A stretch of 64,000 bases of DNA from Leptolyngbya sp. FACHB-8. GTDB lineage: Bacteria; Cyanobacteriota; Cyanobacteriia; Elainellales; Elainellaceae. Positions 26,812-37,324 of this stretch are shown in pieces; positions within the stretch are counted from its first letter, which is position 1, and every line of letters begins with the position of its first letter. Below the pieces are notes generated by a model, which had not been told where the DNA came from, made no database searches, and was given only the letters and a program-made list of their open reading frames with translations. The position numbers and the translations under genes are program-made. Where the stretch lies: NCBI RefSeq assembly GCF_014695575.1, contig NZ_JACJOO010000039.1:21003-85002 (forward strand), in the 5' to 3' direction.

Positions 26812-28023
26812 ATGCGGGTAATTGGGCTGATCAGTGGAACATCCGTGGATGGGATTGATGCAGCCATGGTGAGTCTCGACGGCCCTCCCGATGCTCTGCA
26901 AGTTAGCTTTGTCGGGGGCGAAACGTTTCCTTACCCAGCGGCTGTGCGATCGCGCATTCTTGAGCTTTGTGGTGGTGCTGTCATCTCCATGGCCGAGTTC
27001 GCAGAATTGGATGAGGCGATCGCCCAGGCCTTTGCCGACGCTGCCCTGCAACTTCAAACCCGCTACGGCCCCGCCGACCTCATCGGTTCTCACGGTCAAA
27101 CCGTCTTCCATCGTCCCCGTCCCCTCACCCTTGCCGATACCCCCTCGCTGGCCTACACCCTCCAACTGGGGCGAGGAGATTGGATTGCCTACCGTACAGG
27201 GCTGCTGACCGTTAACAACTTCCGTCAAGCGGATGTTGAGGCGGGTGGGGAAGGTGCCCCCCTGGTGCCTCCAGTGGACGTGGCTCTGTTGCGCGATGAA
27301 ACGTGCGATCGCTGCATCCAAAACATTGGCGGCATCGGCAATGTAGCTTACCTGCCCTCTCGGCAATCGGGCAATGATACCTTCCTGGGATGGGATACCG
27401 GGCCGGGAAACAGCCTGCTGGATCTGGCGGTGCAGCAACTTTCCGGTGGGCAACAACGCTTCGATCAAAACGGAGCCTGGGCCGCTCAGGGAACTCCCTG
27501 TCAGCCCCTCGTCCAGCACTGGCTGGCCCATTCCTATTTCCAGCAGGTGCCGCCTAAATCTACTGGGCGTGAGCTTTTTGGCCCCGATTTTCTGGCTCGC
27601 TGCTGGCAAGAAGCTCAACCCTACAACCTGACAGAGGCCGATTTTCTGGCTACTCTGACGGAATTAACCGCAGCTTCCATTGCTGACAGCTACCGTCGCT
27701 TCCTCCCCCAACTGCCCGACGAAGTGCTGGTATGTGGCGGGGGAAGCCGCAACCCTTATTTGCTGAGCCGTCTGCAGAACCTTTTGCCGTCTGCCCTCGT
27801 CAAAACTACGGATGACGCTGGAATCGATGCGGATTTTAAGGAGGCGATCGCTTTCGCCGTCCTGGCATACTGGCGAATATCCCACTACCCCGGTAATTTA
27901 CCCGCTGCCACCGGTGCCCGCCAGGCCGTTGTCTTAGGGGAAATTCATCTACCTCCTGGAGGCACCCATGTTAGGATGAGGAGCGTTCCGGAGCCATTTG
28001 GGGATCTCATCGGAACACCTTAG
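26812..28023 (+). CDS. anmK: Anhydro-N-acetylmuramic acid kinase
   Basis: A 403-residue AnmK, which cleaves and phosphorylates anhydro-MurNAc to MurNAc-6-phosphate in peptidoglycan recycling. The phosphate loop [15 protein letters not shown] is at 5-19, the catalytic region contains [32 protein letters not shown] and NIGGIGN, and VCGGGSRNP gives the C-terminal sugar/ATP site. I start at ATG 26812 ([11 protein letters not shown]), preceded by AGAGG, rather than 26749. A small hypothetical gene begins 11 bases after its stop, in the same operon. Confidence 0.95.
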   Translation: MRVIGLISGTSVDGIDAAMVSLDGPPDALQVSFVGGETFPYPAAVRSRILELCGGAVISMAEFAELDEAIAQAFADAALQLQTRYGPADLIGSHGQTVFHRPRPLTLADTPSLAYTLQLGRGDWIAYRTGLLTVNNFRQADVEAGGEGAPLVPPVDVALLRDETCDRCIQNIGGIGNVAYLPSRQSGNDTFLGWDTGPGNSLLDLAVQQLSGGQQRFDQNGAWAAQGTPCQPLVQHWLAHSYFQQVPPKSTGRELFGPDFLARCWQEAQPYNLTEADFLATLTELTAASIADSYRRFLPQLPDEVLVCGGGSRNPYLLSRLQNLLPSALVKTTDDAGIDADFKEAIAFAVLAYWRISHYPGNLPAATGARQAVVLGEIHLPPGGTHVRMRSVPEPFGDLIGTP

Positions 28024-28034
28024 GACTTGTTGCC

Positions 28035-28481
28035 GTGTCTCACACGTTTTTGATCGAAGCGGGCCGCTGGACACTTGAAGGAAGTTGGCTAGAGCGGGAC
28101 GGAATGCCCATCCCAGTAAAGGGCAGAATCCTGATTGCTTGGAGCCGAGATAACTGGTTCACGATGGTCACGAAGCTGGCTTTTCCGAATGCAGAGCGAG
28201 AGGAGATTGCTCTGCAATATCGGGGGCGGCTCAATGCGGGAGAGCGTCAATATACCTTTGTGTTACAACACAGCGTTCTAGGTCGCGTCGAAGGGGAAGG
28301 ATGGATTGCACCGGAATCCATTGTGCAGCGATATTGGGTGTTAGGCGATCGCCAACGTCGCACCGGTTTTGAAACCCTCCACAAACTTACAGAAAATCGC
28401 TACTGCATTTCCAGCAGCATCATGGCAGGTCACTACCTCAACAGCACTATGGAAGGGCATGTTGAGCGTCAACCCGGCTAG
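28035..28481 (+). CDS. Conserved hypothetical beta-rich protein
   Basis: A 148-residue protein starting with GTG, 11 bases after anmK. I do not recognise a named family. Alternating hydrophobic strands (HTFLIEAGRWTLEGSWLER, GRILIAWSRDNWFTMVTKL, QYTFVLQHSVLGRVEGEGW, QRYWVLGDRQRRTGFETL) suggest a small lipocalin-like or calycin barrel. There is no signal peptide and no membrane segment. Operon position implies co-expression with anmK, not necessarily common function. The stop codon TAG is the CTAG of a family D repeat. Confidence 0.75.
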   Translation: MSHTFLIEAGRWTLEGSWLERDGMPIPVKGRILIAWSRDNWFTMVTKLAFPNAEREEIALQYRGRLNAGERQYTFVLQHSVLGRVEGEGWIAPESIVQRYWVLGDRQRRTGFETLHKLTENRYCISSSIMAGHYLNSTMEGHVERQPG

Positions 28482-28550
28482 TAGGCTGCGGCCTAAGTTT
28501 GCAACCTATGTTTTTGTGTAGGGTGCGAAGCACCCTACACAAAACAAAAC
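28478..28550. repeat. Family D palindromic element (D1), 5' half conserved
   Basis: Begins CTAGTAGGCTGCGGCCTAAGT, matching 34793-34813, and includes a 15-bp stem (28512-28526 with 28530-28544) with a GCGAAGC apex. The right end seen at 34892 is missing, so this copy is truncated. Its first bases form the stop codon of the gene at 28035. Confidence 0.72.
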
Positions 28551-28614
28551 TGGAAGGGGTGACCCGTTGCTGCTCGTCTCCTTTAGGGATGAGCAGCAAC
28601 CTTGTCGAAGGATT

Positions 28615-29127
28615 TTAGCGACTGTAAAGCTCCAATTGAGGTAGCCAGGGCAAATCGGTTGCCCCAGGGTCGCGACCCATCTGATGTAACAGGGTCGTTA
28701 GTTGTCCACGATGGTGAGTTTGGTGGTTAAACAGGTGGGTGACCAGAAGCCAGGTGGGTAAAACCCGTGTTTTTTGATCTATCTGGCTGGTGTACTCCAA
28801 GGGCTGAGCCAGCCATTCATCTGAAATCAAGCCTGACCACTTCACTAAAAACTCGTCGGTGAGCTTACGCTCTTGCCAGAGGTCTTCGAAGTTGCTATAC
28901 AACTCCTCTCCTAACGTCACCGGGTAGAGCGTCTCACCTAAGAAGCGGTTAAGCCAGACGCGATCGCCATACAACAAATGGTTCAATGTCCCATGGATGG
29001 ATTGGAAAAACGCTCCCACATCCCGCTTTCGTTCTTCATCCGACAAAGTGGCACAAAGGCTATAGAGCTTCTGATTCATCCATTGGTTATAGGACGCCAT
29101 AGTCTGGCAGTAGGTGTGGTCAATCAT
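28615..29127 (-). CDS. DinB family protein
   Basis: A 170-residue four-helix DinB/YfiT-fold protein. The three metal-binding histidines are visible: one in FFQSIHGTLNHLLYGDRVWL and two in HLFNHQTHHRGQLTTLL near the C terminus. Members are metal-dependent hydrolases or thiol transferases (mycothiol/bacillithiol S-transferases among them); DNA damage control, as in the B. subtilis founder, is not implied. Monocistronic, with a long gap upstream. Confidence 0.9.
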   Translation of the reverse strand: MIDHTYCQTMASYNQWMNQKLYSLCATLSDEERKRDVGAFFQSIHGTLNHLLYGDRVWLNRFLGETLYPVTLGEELYSNFEDLWQERKLTDEFLVKWSGLISDEWLAQPLEYTSQIDQKTRVLPTWLLVTHLFNHQTHHRGQLTTLLHQMGRDPGATDLPWLPQLELYSR

Positions 29128-30968
<1,841 letters not shown>

Positions 30969-30980
30969 GTCCGTTTATTC

Positions 30981-31012
30981 AGATCCCCGGTTTCGTTAGA
31001 AACCGGGGATCT
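30981..31012. terminator. Hairpin between sqdB and sqdX
   Basis: AGATCCCCGGTTTC pairs with 30999-31012, loop GTTA, 13 bases after the sqdB stop. There is no T-run, so it may protect the sqdB 3' end or partly reduce readthrough into sqdX rather than stop transcription. Confidence 0.75.
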
Positions 31013-31062
31013 GTCGCGTTACCCGTCAGTTAGCTGTTCTGCATTCCCCGTTGTTGTCCCCT

Positions 31063-32193
31063 ATGCGTATCGCCCTCTTTACGGAAACCTTTTTGCCCAA
31101 AGTTGATGGGATTGTGACACGGCTCAGCCATACCGTTGACCACCTGCAACGGATGGGCGATGAGGTACTGGTGTTCTCTCCAGATGGAGGGCTGACGGAA
31201 TATAAAGGGGCCAGAATTAATGGTGTGCCAGGCTTTCCTTTACCGCTTTACCCCGAATTAAAGCTGGCGTTACCACGTCCATCGATTCGGCAAGCCCTGG
31301 AAGATTTTCGCCCAGATTTGATTCATCTGGTGAACCCGGCAGTATTGGGTCTGGGTGGTTTGTACTATGCCAAATCCCTGGAGGTTCCCCTTGTTGCGTC
31401 CTACCACACCCATTTACCGAAATACCTGGAGCACTATGGCTTAGGGATGCTCGAAGGATTGTTATGGGAGCTGCTGAAGCTGGCCCATAATCAAGCCATG
31501 ATTAACCTGGTGACGTCCACCGCAATGCAGGATGCTCTGGAAACCCATGGAATCGAGCGAGTTGCTGTGTGGCAAAAAGGGGTGGATACTGAGCTTTTCG
31601 TGCCCGATTTAGCCAATTCTGAGATGCGATCGCACCTCACCCAGGGGCATCCCGAATCCCCTCTCCTCCTCTATGTAGGTCGCCTCTCTGCCGAAAAAGA
31701 AATCGATCGCATCAAACCAGTACTAGAGGCCATTCCAGGTGCTCGCCTCGCCCTCGTCGGTGACGGCCCTTTCCGGGCAGACCTGGAGAAGATTTTTGCT
31801 GATACCCCTACCTTCTTTGCCGGGTACATGACAGGTCAAACCCTGGGCTCAGCTTTTGCCTCTGCCGATGCTTTCGTCTTTCCTTCCCGTACAGAAACCC
31901 TGGGTTTGGTTTTGCTAGAAGCAATGGCGGCTGGTTGCCCGGTAATTGCCGCTAATGCTGGAGGGATTCCCGACATTGTGACAGATGGGGTAAACGGATA
32001 CCTGTTTGATCCAGAAGATGAGGAGGGGGCGATCGTCGCTACCCGACGCCTTCTGTCCAATCCCGAAGAAAGGGAAACTCTCCGCCGCAACGCCCGCCAG
32101 GAAGCTGAGCGTTGGGGTTGGGCTGCGGCAACCCAACAACTGCGTGGGTTCTATCAGGAAATTTTGATGCAAGCGATGCCTACAGCTGCTTAG
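31063..32193 (+). CDS. sqdX: SqdX sulfoquinovosyltransferase
   Basis: A 376-residue GT4-type glycosyltransferase that moves sulfoquinovose from UDP-SQ to diacylglycerol, completing SQDG. The N-terminal IALFTETFLPKVDGIVTRL and ASYHTHLPKYLEHYG are characteristic of SqdX, and the C-terminal site has VGRLSAEKEID and the E-x7-E motif ETLGLVLLE. ATG 31063 gives MRIALFTETF; an upstream TTG frame exists but is not needed. A terminator hairpin follows at 32210. Confidence 0.95.
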   Translation: MRIALFTETFLPKVDGIVTRLSHTVDHLQRMGDEVLVFSPDGGLTEYKGARINGVPGFPLPLYPELKLALPRPSIRQALEDFRPDLIHLVNPAVLGLGGLYYAKSLEVPLVASYHTHLPKYLEHYGLGMLEGLLWELLKLAHNQAMINLVTSTAMQDALETHGIERVAVWQKGVDTELFVPDLANSEMRSHLTQGHPESPLLLYVGRLSAEKEIDRIKPVLEAIPGARLALVGDGPFRADLEKIFADTPTFFAGYMTGQTLGSAFASADAFVFPSRTETLGLVLLEAMAAGCPVIAANAGGIPDIVTDGVNGYLFDPEDEEGAIVATRRLLSNPEERETLRRNARQEAERWGWAAATQQLRGFYQEILMQAMPTAA

Positions 32194-32209
32194 ATGGCGT
32201 AAGGCTATA

Positions 32210-32254
32210 AAAAAGGAATGTTCACGGTGAAAGGTTCCGTGAACATTCCTTTTT
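32210..32254. terminator. Terminator after sqdX
   Basis: AAAAAGGAATGTTCACGG pairs with 32237-32254, with a T-run on the plus side and an A-run on the minus side. It is a typical two-way terminator between sqdX and the convergent gene ending at 32270. Confidence 0.9.
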
Positions 32255-32269
32255 TTGCTCTTGCAGTTA

Positions 32270-32662
32270 TTAGCAGTAGGGAGTGATATCTTCTCCGCAC
32301 TCATCGGCCAGATAACACAAAGCTCGGAAGCGCAAGGCAATCAACTCTTCATACAACGGGTTGAGCTTGCACAGGGGAGGAATATGAAACAAAGTCCGAC
32401 CAAATAGCCGAATGGTTCGTTCAAATGGGCATTGAGAAGGAATCAGTTGGCAAATCTTGTGGGCACGCTGCTCTTGGCGTACATCCAGGTCACCCAACAG
32501 TTGACGCAGGGGTTGTAGTACATCCACACGAGGCATGGATGGGAGCACTTGAGTTGACTTGGTCTCCTTTGCGGGCAATGCACTGGAGGCAGGTAACCAG
32601 ACCCAACTCACAAAGTTTGAATCAGAGGCAAGCAGTTCTGCGGGCTTTTCAGAAGCATTCAT
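32270..32662 (-). CDS. Mo-dependent nitrogenase C-terminus family protein
   Basis: A 130-residue protein of the cyanobacterial 'Mo-dependent nitrogenase C-terminal' family. The conserved half is ICQLIPSQCPFERTIRLFGR, HIPPLCKLNPLYEELIALRF and ALCYLADECGED, with four conserved cysteines. Despite the family name, it is common in non-fixing cyanobacteria and does not show nitrogen fixation; no nif gene is in the window. The N-terminal 50 residues are low in order. ATG 32662 has AAGGA upstream; the frame is open to 32683. Confidence 0.86.
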   Translation of the reverse strand: MNASEKPAELLASDSNFVSWVWLPASSALPAKETKSTQVLPSMPRVDVLQPLRQLLGDLDVRQEQRAHKICQLIPSQCPFERTIRLFGRTLFHIPPLCKLNPLYEELIALRFRALCYLADECGEDITPYC

Positions 32663-33258
32663 GGCCTTTTCCTTTTGAACCATTCTGAGCGGTATCTCTG
32701 GCTGATATCAGGATCCACATCATGCCGATGGGGCTTTCCGGAAGCTTTATGGGGATCACATGGTTTAATCCCCTGATGGCACCAGTTAGGTCTGGGACGC
32801 TTGTAAGATGGGGCATTCAAGTGATGAAACCTTGCCATGCAGGTGAGCGATACATCACTGCCTGCATGACACTCTGATCCTGCCTGATCGCCGCTTTTAA
32901 CCTGTGGGTAGAACCACCCAACTTTCAAGCGGTTTCCCCAACCCTTCCGGGTGTTCACGCATGTCCAGGCTCATCTGCATCCATGGTTACTAATTGGAAA
33001 GGATTTACGCATTTTGTTGTGTGCCGTAAGTTACACATACAAGATTGAATAAAAGGCGTACATCTTCATCTAATTTTGTTGCCCCTACAAAAACTTGATT
33101 GCTCATAGAAAGATAAACTGGAACGCCAATCTATAGGTTGGTATTCCAGTTCATCTTCCTATAAGCAATACCAAAAAACTAAATTTGAACATAAAAGTGA
33201 GAGCGCTACGCAATGCGTAGTGCTCTCTTTATAAGATGCAGAATTTGGAGAAACGATA
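32663..33258. other. Non-coding 600-base gap with repeat remnants
   Basis: No convincing gene. A minus-strand frame of 99 codons (32659-32958) overlaps the start of the preceding gene and shows no family pattern. GGATTTACGCATTTTGTTGTG at about 33000 is a decayed relative of the 25854 palindrome. A small hairpin GAGAGCGCTACGC (33199-33211 with 33215-33227) follows and could terminate the GUN4-domain gene. Confidence 0.6.
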
Positions 33259-33729
33259 TTAAAAAGCTGCTGGGGTAGATGCGCAGTAATCTAACTGCTG
33301 AATCAGACTCTGAACGGTATAAATCCCAAATTGTTCACCCATGTGGGGAAGATGACCAACAGGAGCTTCTGACTTGAATGTAAGTTCCTTATGTGGCTTC
33401 CAGTAATTCTGTTTGAGGAGGTGGTTAACACGCCAGCCTACCTTGCTGCCAAACTGATTCCAAGCTTCAGTTTTGTCGTAATACTTTTCCTGGCAAGCAT
33501 TCCAAATCTGCCGCTGCACCGAAAAACCAAACCGCTTGCGGCTATAGCGTAGCCAGAGCTGATCAGTATTTTGCAACACGTCACATGGTAACTGATTTAC
33601 CGCAAGACGTTGCTGATCATTGGGATTTAATCCACAGGAAGTATAAAACAGTTTACGGGTCTCAAGGTCGGCCAATCGCCAAAGCCCTGATTTCAGATAC
33701 TTCTCAAGCTGTGCGTAATCTTCATCCAT
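33259..33729 (-). CDS. GUN4 domain-containing protein
   Basis: A 156-residue protein made of little but a GUN4 domain: YAQLEKYLKSGLWRLADLET (Asp-rich alpha start), CDVLQNTDQLWLRYSRKRFG, FSVQRQIWNACQEKYYDKTE and GWRVN. The family binds tetrapyrroles; authentic Gun4 stimulates magnesium chelatase. This short stand-alone version with a divergent tail more likely belongs to the expanded GUN4-like group found in filamentous cyanobacteria than to the housekeeping gun4. Partner unknown. Confidence 0.85.
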   Translation of the reverse strand: MDEDYAQLEKYLKSGLWRLADLETRKLFYTSCGLNPNDQQRLAVNQLPCDVLQNTDQLWLRYSRKRFGFSVQRQIWNACQEKYYDKTEAWNQFGSKVGWRVNHLLKQNYWKPHKELTFKSEAPVGHLPHMGEQFGIYTVQSLIQQLDYCASTPAAF

Positions 33730-33989
33730 GGCTTACCTCCAAGAAACTCCGTGATGAGACCGATGCAATTCTGCGTGAAGTTTGCCCAAAAATACTGAAA
33801 ACTTAATCTTCCGTGATTGTCTCCTTGCACCATACAATACCAGCCTGGATTGGTCATCCTGTTGTGCCCGCTTTTAGAGATTAATATTTCATCCTTCTCA
33901 AGCCTGAAACTCCAGCTCTGAAAGGCGTTGGCCACAACCTAACCTGAAACTTTCAAAAATTTGATTATTTCGCTGCAGTTTCCAAAAAC

Positions 33990-34305
33990 CCTATGTTATA
34001 TTCCATTTAAGCCTCTGGTACGCCAGAGAGCGGTTCTCAATAACGATGTCCTTTAGTAAACCAGGAGGTGGTGCCCATGCAAGATAGTAGTAAACGGATG
34101 GGTGATCAGGTTGTAGTACATCGGCTGTGCGCCGAGGCCGTTCTCTAAGGATTGGCTTTAGCAATCAATAGACCTATCTAGAGCTTGCTGAGTCGGACTT
34201 TGAGATCCTCTCGGCAGTCAGATTCAACTTGAAAGCCCGCTACACCGCCCTCCTGCTTGTGCCTTTCCTCGGAAATGGTATCTTGCGGGAGGGCGGATAG
34301 TTTTT
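33990..34305 (+). ncRNA. Candidate short transcript with a 23-codon frame
   Basis: A compact unit on the plus strand. TATGTTATATT (about 33993) can serve as a -10 region; a hairpin CTCTGG-TACG-CCAGAG follows (34013-34028); then AGGAGG seven bases before an ATG at 34077 opens a frame of 23 codons ending at 34148 (MQDSSKRMGDQ ...). A stem CCGCCCTCCTGC (34245-34256) with 34285-34296 and a T-run closes it. It may be a leader peptide plus small RNA, or a microprotein gene. I do not recognise a Rfam family; the unit boundaries are inference. Confidence 0.4.
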
Positions 34306-34390
34306 AAAGGGAATTGGTTTTGAGGATACGTGATATCTGCAGAATCATCCCTTTTAATGAGGAATGAACAAGTATGGCTGATAGCAGGGT

Positions 34391-34678
34391 ATGTCCATGG
34401 CACAACTACTCACTGATACTGAGATTCAGGCCCATCTAGAGCAACTGCCGGGTTGGGAGCTAGAGGGGAAAGCCATCCGTAGTGTGCGTACCTTTAAGGG
34501 ATTTGTTGAGGCGATCGCTTTCGTCAATCAACTTGTAGAACCTGCTGAAACTGCCGGCCATCATCCTGACCTCTCCATTTCCTACAACAAAGTCATCATT
34601 CGCCTCACCACCCATGATGCCGGAGGACTGACAAAGCAGGACTTTGACATGGCTACCGTTATTTCGAGCATTGCTTGA
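34391..34678 (+). CDS. phhB: Pterin-4a-carbinolamine dehydratase
   Basis: A 95-residue PCD/DCoH family protein that dehydrates 4a-hydroxytetrahydropterin. The active-site signature AGHHPDLSISYNKVIIRL carries the two catalytic-type histidines. In organisms without phenylalanine hydroxylase it may serve other pterin recycling. ATG 34391 or 34397 are both possible. Length matches the family. Confidence 0.93.
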   Translation: MSMAQLLTDTEIQAHLEQLPGWELEGKAIRSVRTFKGFVEAIAFVNQLVEPAETAGHHPDLSISYNKVIIRLTTHDAGGLTKQDFDMATVISSIA

Positions 34679-34736
34679 TATGCGTCTGTTCAGGAATCAG
34701 CTATTAGTTAAGACCTCGTAGTAGGATAAAATCTGA

Positions 34737-34782
34737 ATTTTTTTATGGAAGGTGTGTCAGAGCCCGCCTTCCATAAAAAAAT
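34737..34782. repeat. 16-bp-arm palindrome (family G)
   Basis: ATTTTTTTATGGAAGG (34737-34752) pairs with 34767-34782. Its outer ends, GTAGTAGGATAAAATCTG and the complement of CAGGTTTTATCTAGTAG, are imperfect inverted repeats, and AGGATAAAATCTG recurs inverted near 34935. It abuts the family D element that follows. Confidence 0.75.
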
Positions 34783-34792
34783 CAGGTTTTAT

Positions 34793-34892
34793 CTAGTAGG
34801 CTACGGCCTAAGTCCGTAACCTATTTTTCTGTGGGGGTTGCTTCGCACCCCCACAGAAAAATAGGTTATATATTTACGCCTCAGCGTACTAG
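34793..34892. mobile_element. Family D palindromic element (D2), complete
   Basis: A 100-bp element bounded by CTAG at each end, with imperfect terminal repeats TAGGCTACGGC and the complement of GCCTCAGCGTA. Its stem, 34818-34841 with 34845-34867, has one bulged T and a GCTTCGC apex. The left half matches D1 at 28478. The rest of the gap to the porin start (34893-35275) shows AT-rich promoter-like DNA and no gene. Confidence 0.8.
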
Positions 34893-35275
34893 TTTGTAGT
34901 TTTTAGCCGTATAAGGCATGAGCTAGATTCGTCACAGATTTTATCCTATCTCTCTGGATGAACGAAGTTGAATATTGGGTGTAACTTCCACAATATTGCT
35001 TAGTAGTTGGGTACTTTTTGTGCTAAGTACCTCGAAGATTTTTTAGCATTTTCAATATCTTGTACCTAGTCTGAAATAAGCTACATTGCTTCTTTTGTCT
35101 TCCTTATAACGAGAATCCAAAATTCTGAATCAGAATTAGAAGCTATGTTTCCGGGGACACATACTTATTCGATGCACAAATAGTAAATTTACCTAGGCTA
35201 CAGGTTTGCATAGTTCTGCAAGGCTTTGCTATGGACTCCTTTAGCCTCGTATTACAAAGGTGTGAGGACAATTTA

Positions 35276-36874
35276 ATGGCTAAGTTACTGTGGAAGTCCC
35301 TGCTGGTTGCACCAGCGGTATTAGGGGCTGCTCTGGTTTCCTCTGTGGCATTCGCCCAAACTGCTCCTGAAGCGAACAGCTCCACAGAGCTGGCAACACT
35401 CGATCGGGTGATGCAGTATAGCAATGAAGGTCGTGGAGCGGGTGAACTGGCTCAGGTGACCTCTGTTACGCAATTTTCTGACGTCAGCCCCAGCGACTGG
35501 GCCTATGAAGCACTGTCTTTCCTGGCCAACTCCGAAGACCAGGGTGGACTGGACTGTTTGGAAGGTTATCCTGACGGTACCTACCGTGGTAACCGAGCTC
35601 TGACCCGTTACGAATTCGCAGCTGGTTTGGCTGCTTGCTTGGATGCGATCGCAGGGGCTCAGCTGGATGCAGAGCAACTGGCTCGGATTGAAGCACTGCA
35701 GCGCGAATTTGCGGCAGAGCTGGCTGCACTTCGGGGTCGTGTAGACGCTTTGGAAGCAGCAGTTGATGAGTTGGAAGCGAACCAGTTCTCTACCACGACT
35801 CGTTTGCGTGGTGAAGCTATCTTCGCTGTTACTGACATTTTCGGCGGTGATAACCTCAATATCGATGATTCAAACAACCTTGTTTTAGGCGATCGCGTTC
35901 GTTTGAACTTTGATACCAGCTTCACGGGCGACGACCTGTTGCGTACTCGTCTTCAGTCTGGTGACTGGTTTACAGGTTCCAATGGTCGATTTGTTGGCGT
36001 TCCTACTCCTGCAGTTCCTGAGGGGATTCAAAGAGAGCAGACGGACCTGAGCTTTGATTCCAATACCGATAACGATATCGTCCTCAACGATTTTTACTAC
36101 CAGTTCCCTCTCGGTGGTGCAACCTTCACTATCGGTCTGAACACGACCACAATTTCGGATATTGTCACCACCGTGAGCCCATTTGATAGTGGCAGTCAGG
36201 GCTCTGTGCTGAACTTCGGCTATAACCCTATCTATGACCTGGGTCGTCAGGATGAAGCTCTGGGCGTGACTTATGACTTTGGTGACAGCTTCCAGATTGG
36301 TGCAGGTTACCTGACTGACCAAGCGTCTGATCCTCGCCAAGACCAGGGCTTGTTCAATGGCGACAGCACCTTCTTTGGGCAATTGACCTTCGATAATGGA
36401 GATTTGACCGTTGCTGCTACCTATGTCAATGCCTATGTCGGTAACAGCGATATCAGTGGAGCCGCTGGGGATGCCATCTTCAATGGCTATGGTTTGAGCG
36501 CTAACTTTGTCCTGGGTGACGTATTCAACATCGGTGGCTGGATCTCCTACATCGATGGCGACACCTTCAACAACGGCAACGTTGGTCAAGGTGAGTACTG
36601 GACCTATGCAGCTACCCTGGGTATTGAAGACCTGGGCATCGATGGTAGCTTGCTGGGTCTGATTGTTGGCGTTCCCACTTACGGTAGCTATGATTTTGCT
36701 GCCGGTGGCAACATCCGTCAGGACAACGCCGTCAGCATTGAAGCTCTGTACCGGATTCCTCTATCTGACAACATCTCCATCACTCCTTCCGTTGCCTTTA
36801 TTGACAACGTAGGAAACGATACCGACAATGATGCCGTTGTAGTGGGTACGGTTCGGACTTCCTTCCGCTTCTAA
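35276..36874 (+). CDS. SLH-domain outer membrane porin, copy 1
   Basis: A 532-residue OprB/'iron uptake porin' type protein of cyanobacteria. A signal peptide (LLVAPAVLGAALVSSVAFAQ) is followed by an SLH domain near 65-125 (FSDVSPSDWAYEALSFLANS, YPDGTYRGNRALTRYEFAAG) that anchors to cell wall polysaccharide, a coiled-coil-like stretch (AALRGRVDALEAAVDELEA), and a beta-barrel of about 16 strands ending in the aromatic TVRTSFRF typical of outer membrane proteins. ATG 35276 has GTGAGGA nearby. It is tandem with a very similar gene 450 bases downstream. Substrate (iron, ions or sugars) is not shown by the sequence. Confidence 0.93.
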   Translation: MAKLLWKSLLVAPAVLGAALVSSVAFAQTAPEANSSTELATLDRVMQYSNEGRGAGELAQVTSVTQFSDVSPSDWAYEALSFLANSEDQGGLDCLEGYPDGTYRGNRALTRYEFAAGLAACLDAIAGAQLDAEQLARIEALQREFAAELAALRGRVDALEAAVDELEANQFSTTTRLRGEAIFAVTDIFGGDNLNIDDSNNLVLGDRVRLNFDTSFTGDDLLRTRLQSGDWFTGSNGRFVGVPTPAVPEGIQREQTDLSFDSNTDNDIVLNDFYYQFPLGGATFTIGLNTTTISDIVTTVSPFDSGSQGSVLNFGYNPIYDLGRQDEALGVTYDFGDSFQIGAGYLTDQASDPRQDQGLFNGDSTFFGQLTFDNGDLTVAATYVNAYVGNSDISGAAGDAIFNGYGLSANFVLGDVFNIGGWISYIDGDTFNNGNVGQGEYWTYAATLGIEDLGIDGSLLGLIVGVPTYGSYDFAAGGNIRQDNAVSIEALYRIPLSDNISITPSVAFIDNVGNDTDNDAVVVGTVRTSFRF

Positions 36875-37324
36875 GCTCCTCAAACGTTCTCTTTCTGCAA
36901 ACTCCATTTTCAGGATCTACAGATCTACAAGGAACTGTATGAATATTGGAGTTTTTCCTGCCAAGGGTTTGAAGAAGCCTTACTGCTCTGGAGTTTCTCC
37001 AATAGATTCTGCTAATGTCCCCAGATAGAGAGCTTGCAAGTTTGCTTTTTGTGGGGTTTCCCACAAAAAGCAAACTATCCTAAATCAACTTCAGCAGTTT
37101 CAATAGACCGTAGATTTTTGCTTAAAGTTCCGGAGATAAACCTTTATCAATCAAGTTTTTACCCTGATTATTGGTATTTCAAAACTTTATAAAGGCTGTA
37201 AGTAGGGGTTTCGATCCCAGAGAGCTTTCTGCTAATCTGTACACACAGGGACATACCGTCCCGTTAAATGGTGCTATAACCGTTTAGGTTGTGAGTCCTT
37301 TTAGCAAGGTGTGAGGATAATTGA
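36875..37324. other. Intergenic region between the porin genes
   Basis: 450 bases with no gene. It carries a 17-bp-arm hairpin (37039-37055 with 37060-37076) and presumably the promoter of the second porin. The last 30 bases before the second gene are nearly the same as those before the first (GGTGTGAGGA-AATT-ATG), so the ribosome site was duplicated with it. Confidence 0.65.
37039..37076. repeat. 17-bp-arm palindrome between porins
   Basis: AGTTTGCTTTTTGTGGG pairs with 37060-37076 with a GTTT loop; the outer bases GATAG and CTATC also pair across the element. Position 165 bases after the first porin stop makes it a possible, distant terminator. Confidence 0.82.

Noticed and set aside
30981..31012. 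Strong terminator separating sqdB from sqdX
   Set aside because: The stem is good but no T-run follows, so I keep it as a hairpin with uncertain termination strength.
32270..32662. Evidence for nitrogen fixation
   Set aside because: The family name refers to a domain found at the end of some nitrogenase-linked proteins; the protein is also common in non-fixing cyanobacteria and no nif gene is present.
32659..32958. 99-codon minus-strand frame before the Mo-nitrogenase-C-terminus gene
   Set aside because: It overlaps the start and ribosome site of a clear gene, contains scattered Cys and His without spacing of a known zinc motif, and matches nothing I recognise.
33990..34305. Glutamine riboswitch of the downstream-peptide type
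   Set aside because: A short frame after a structured leader fits the idea, but the conserved GGACGGAAGTAGG-like core is not present.
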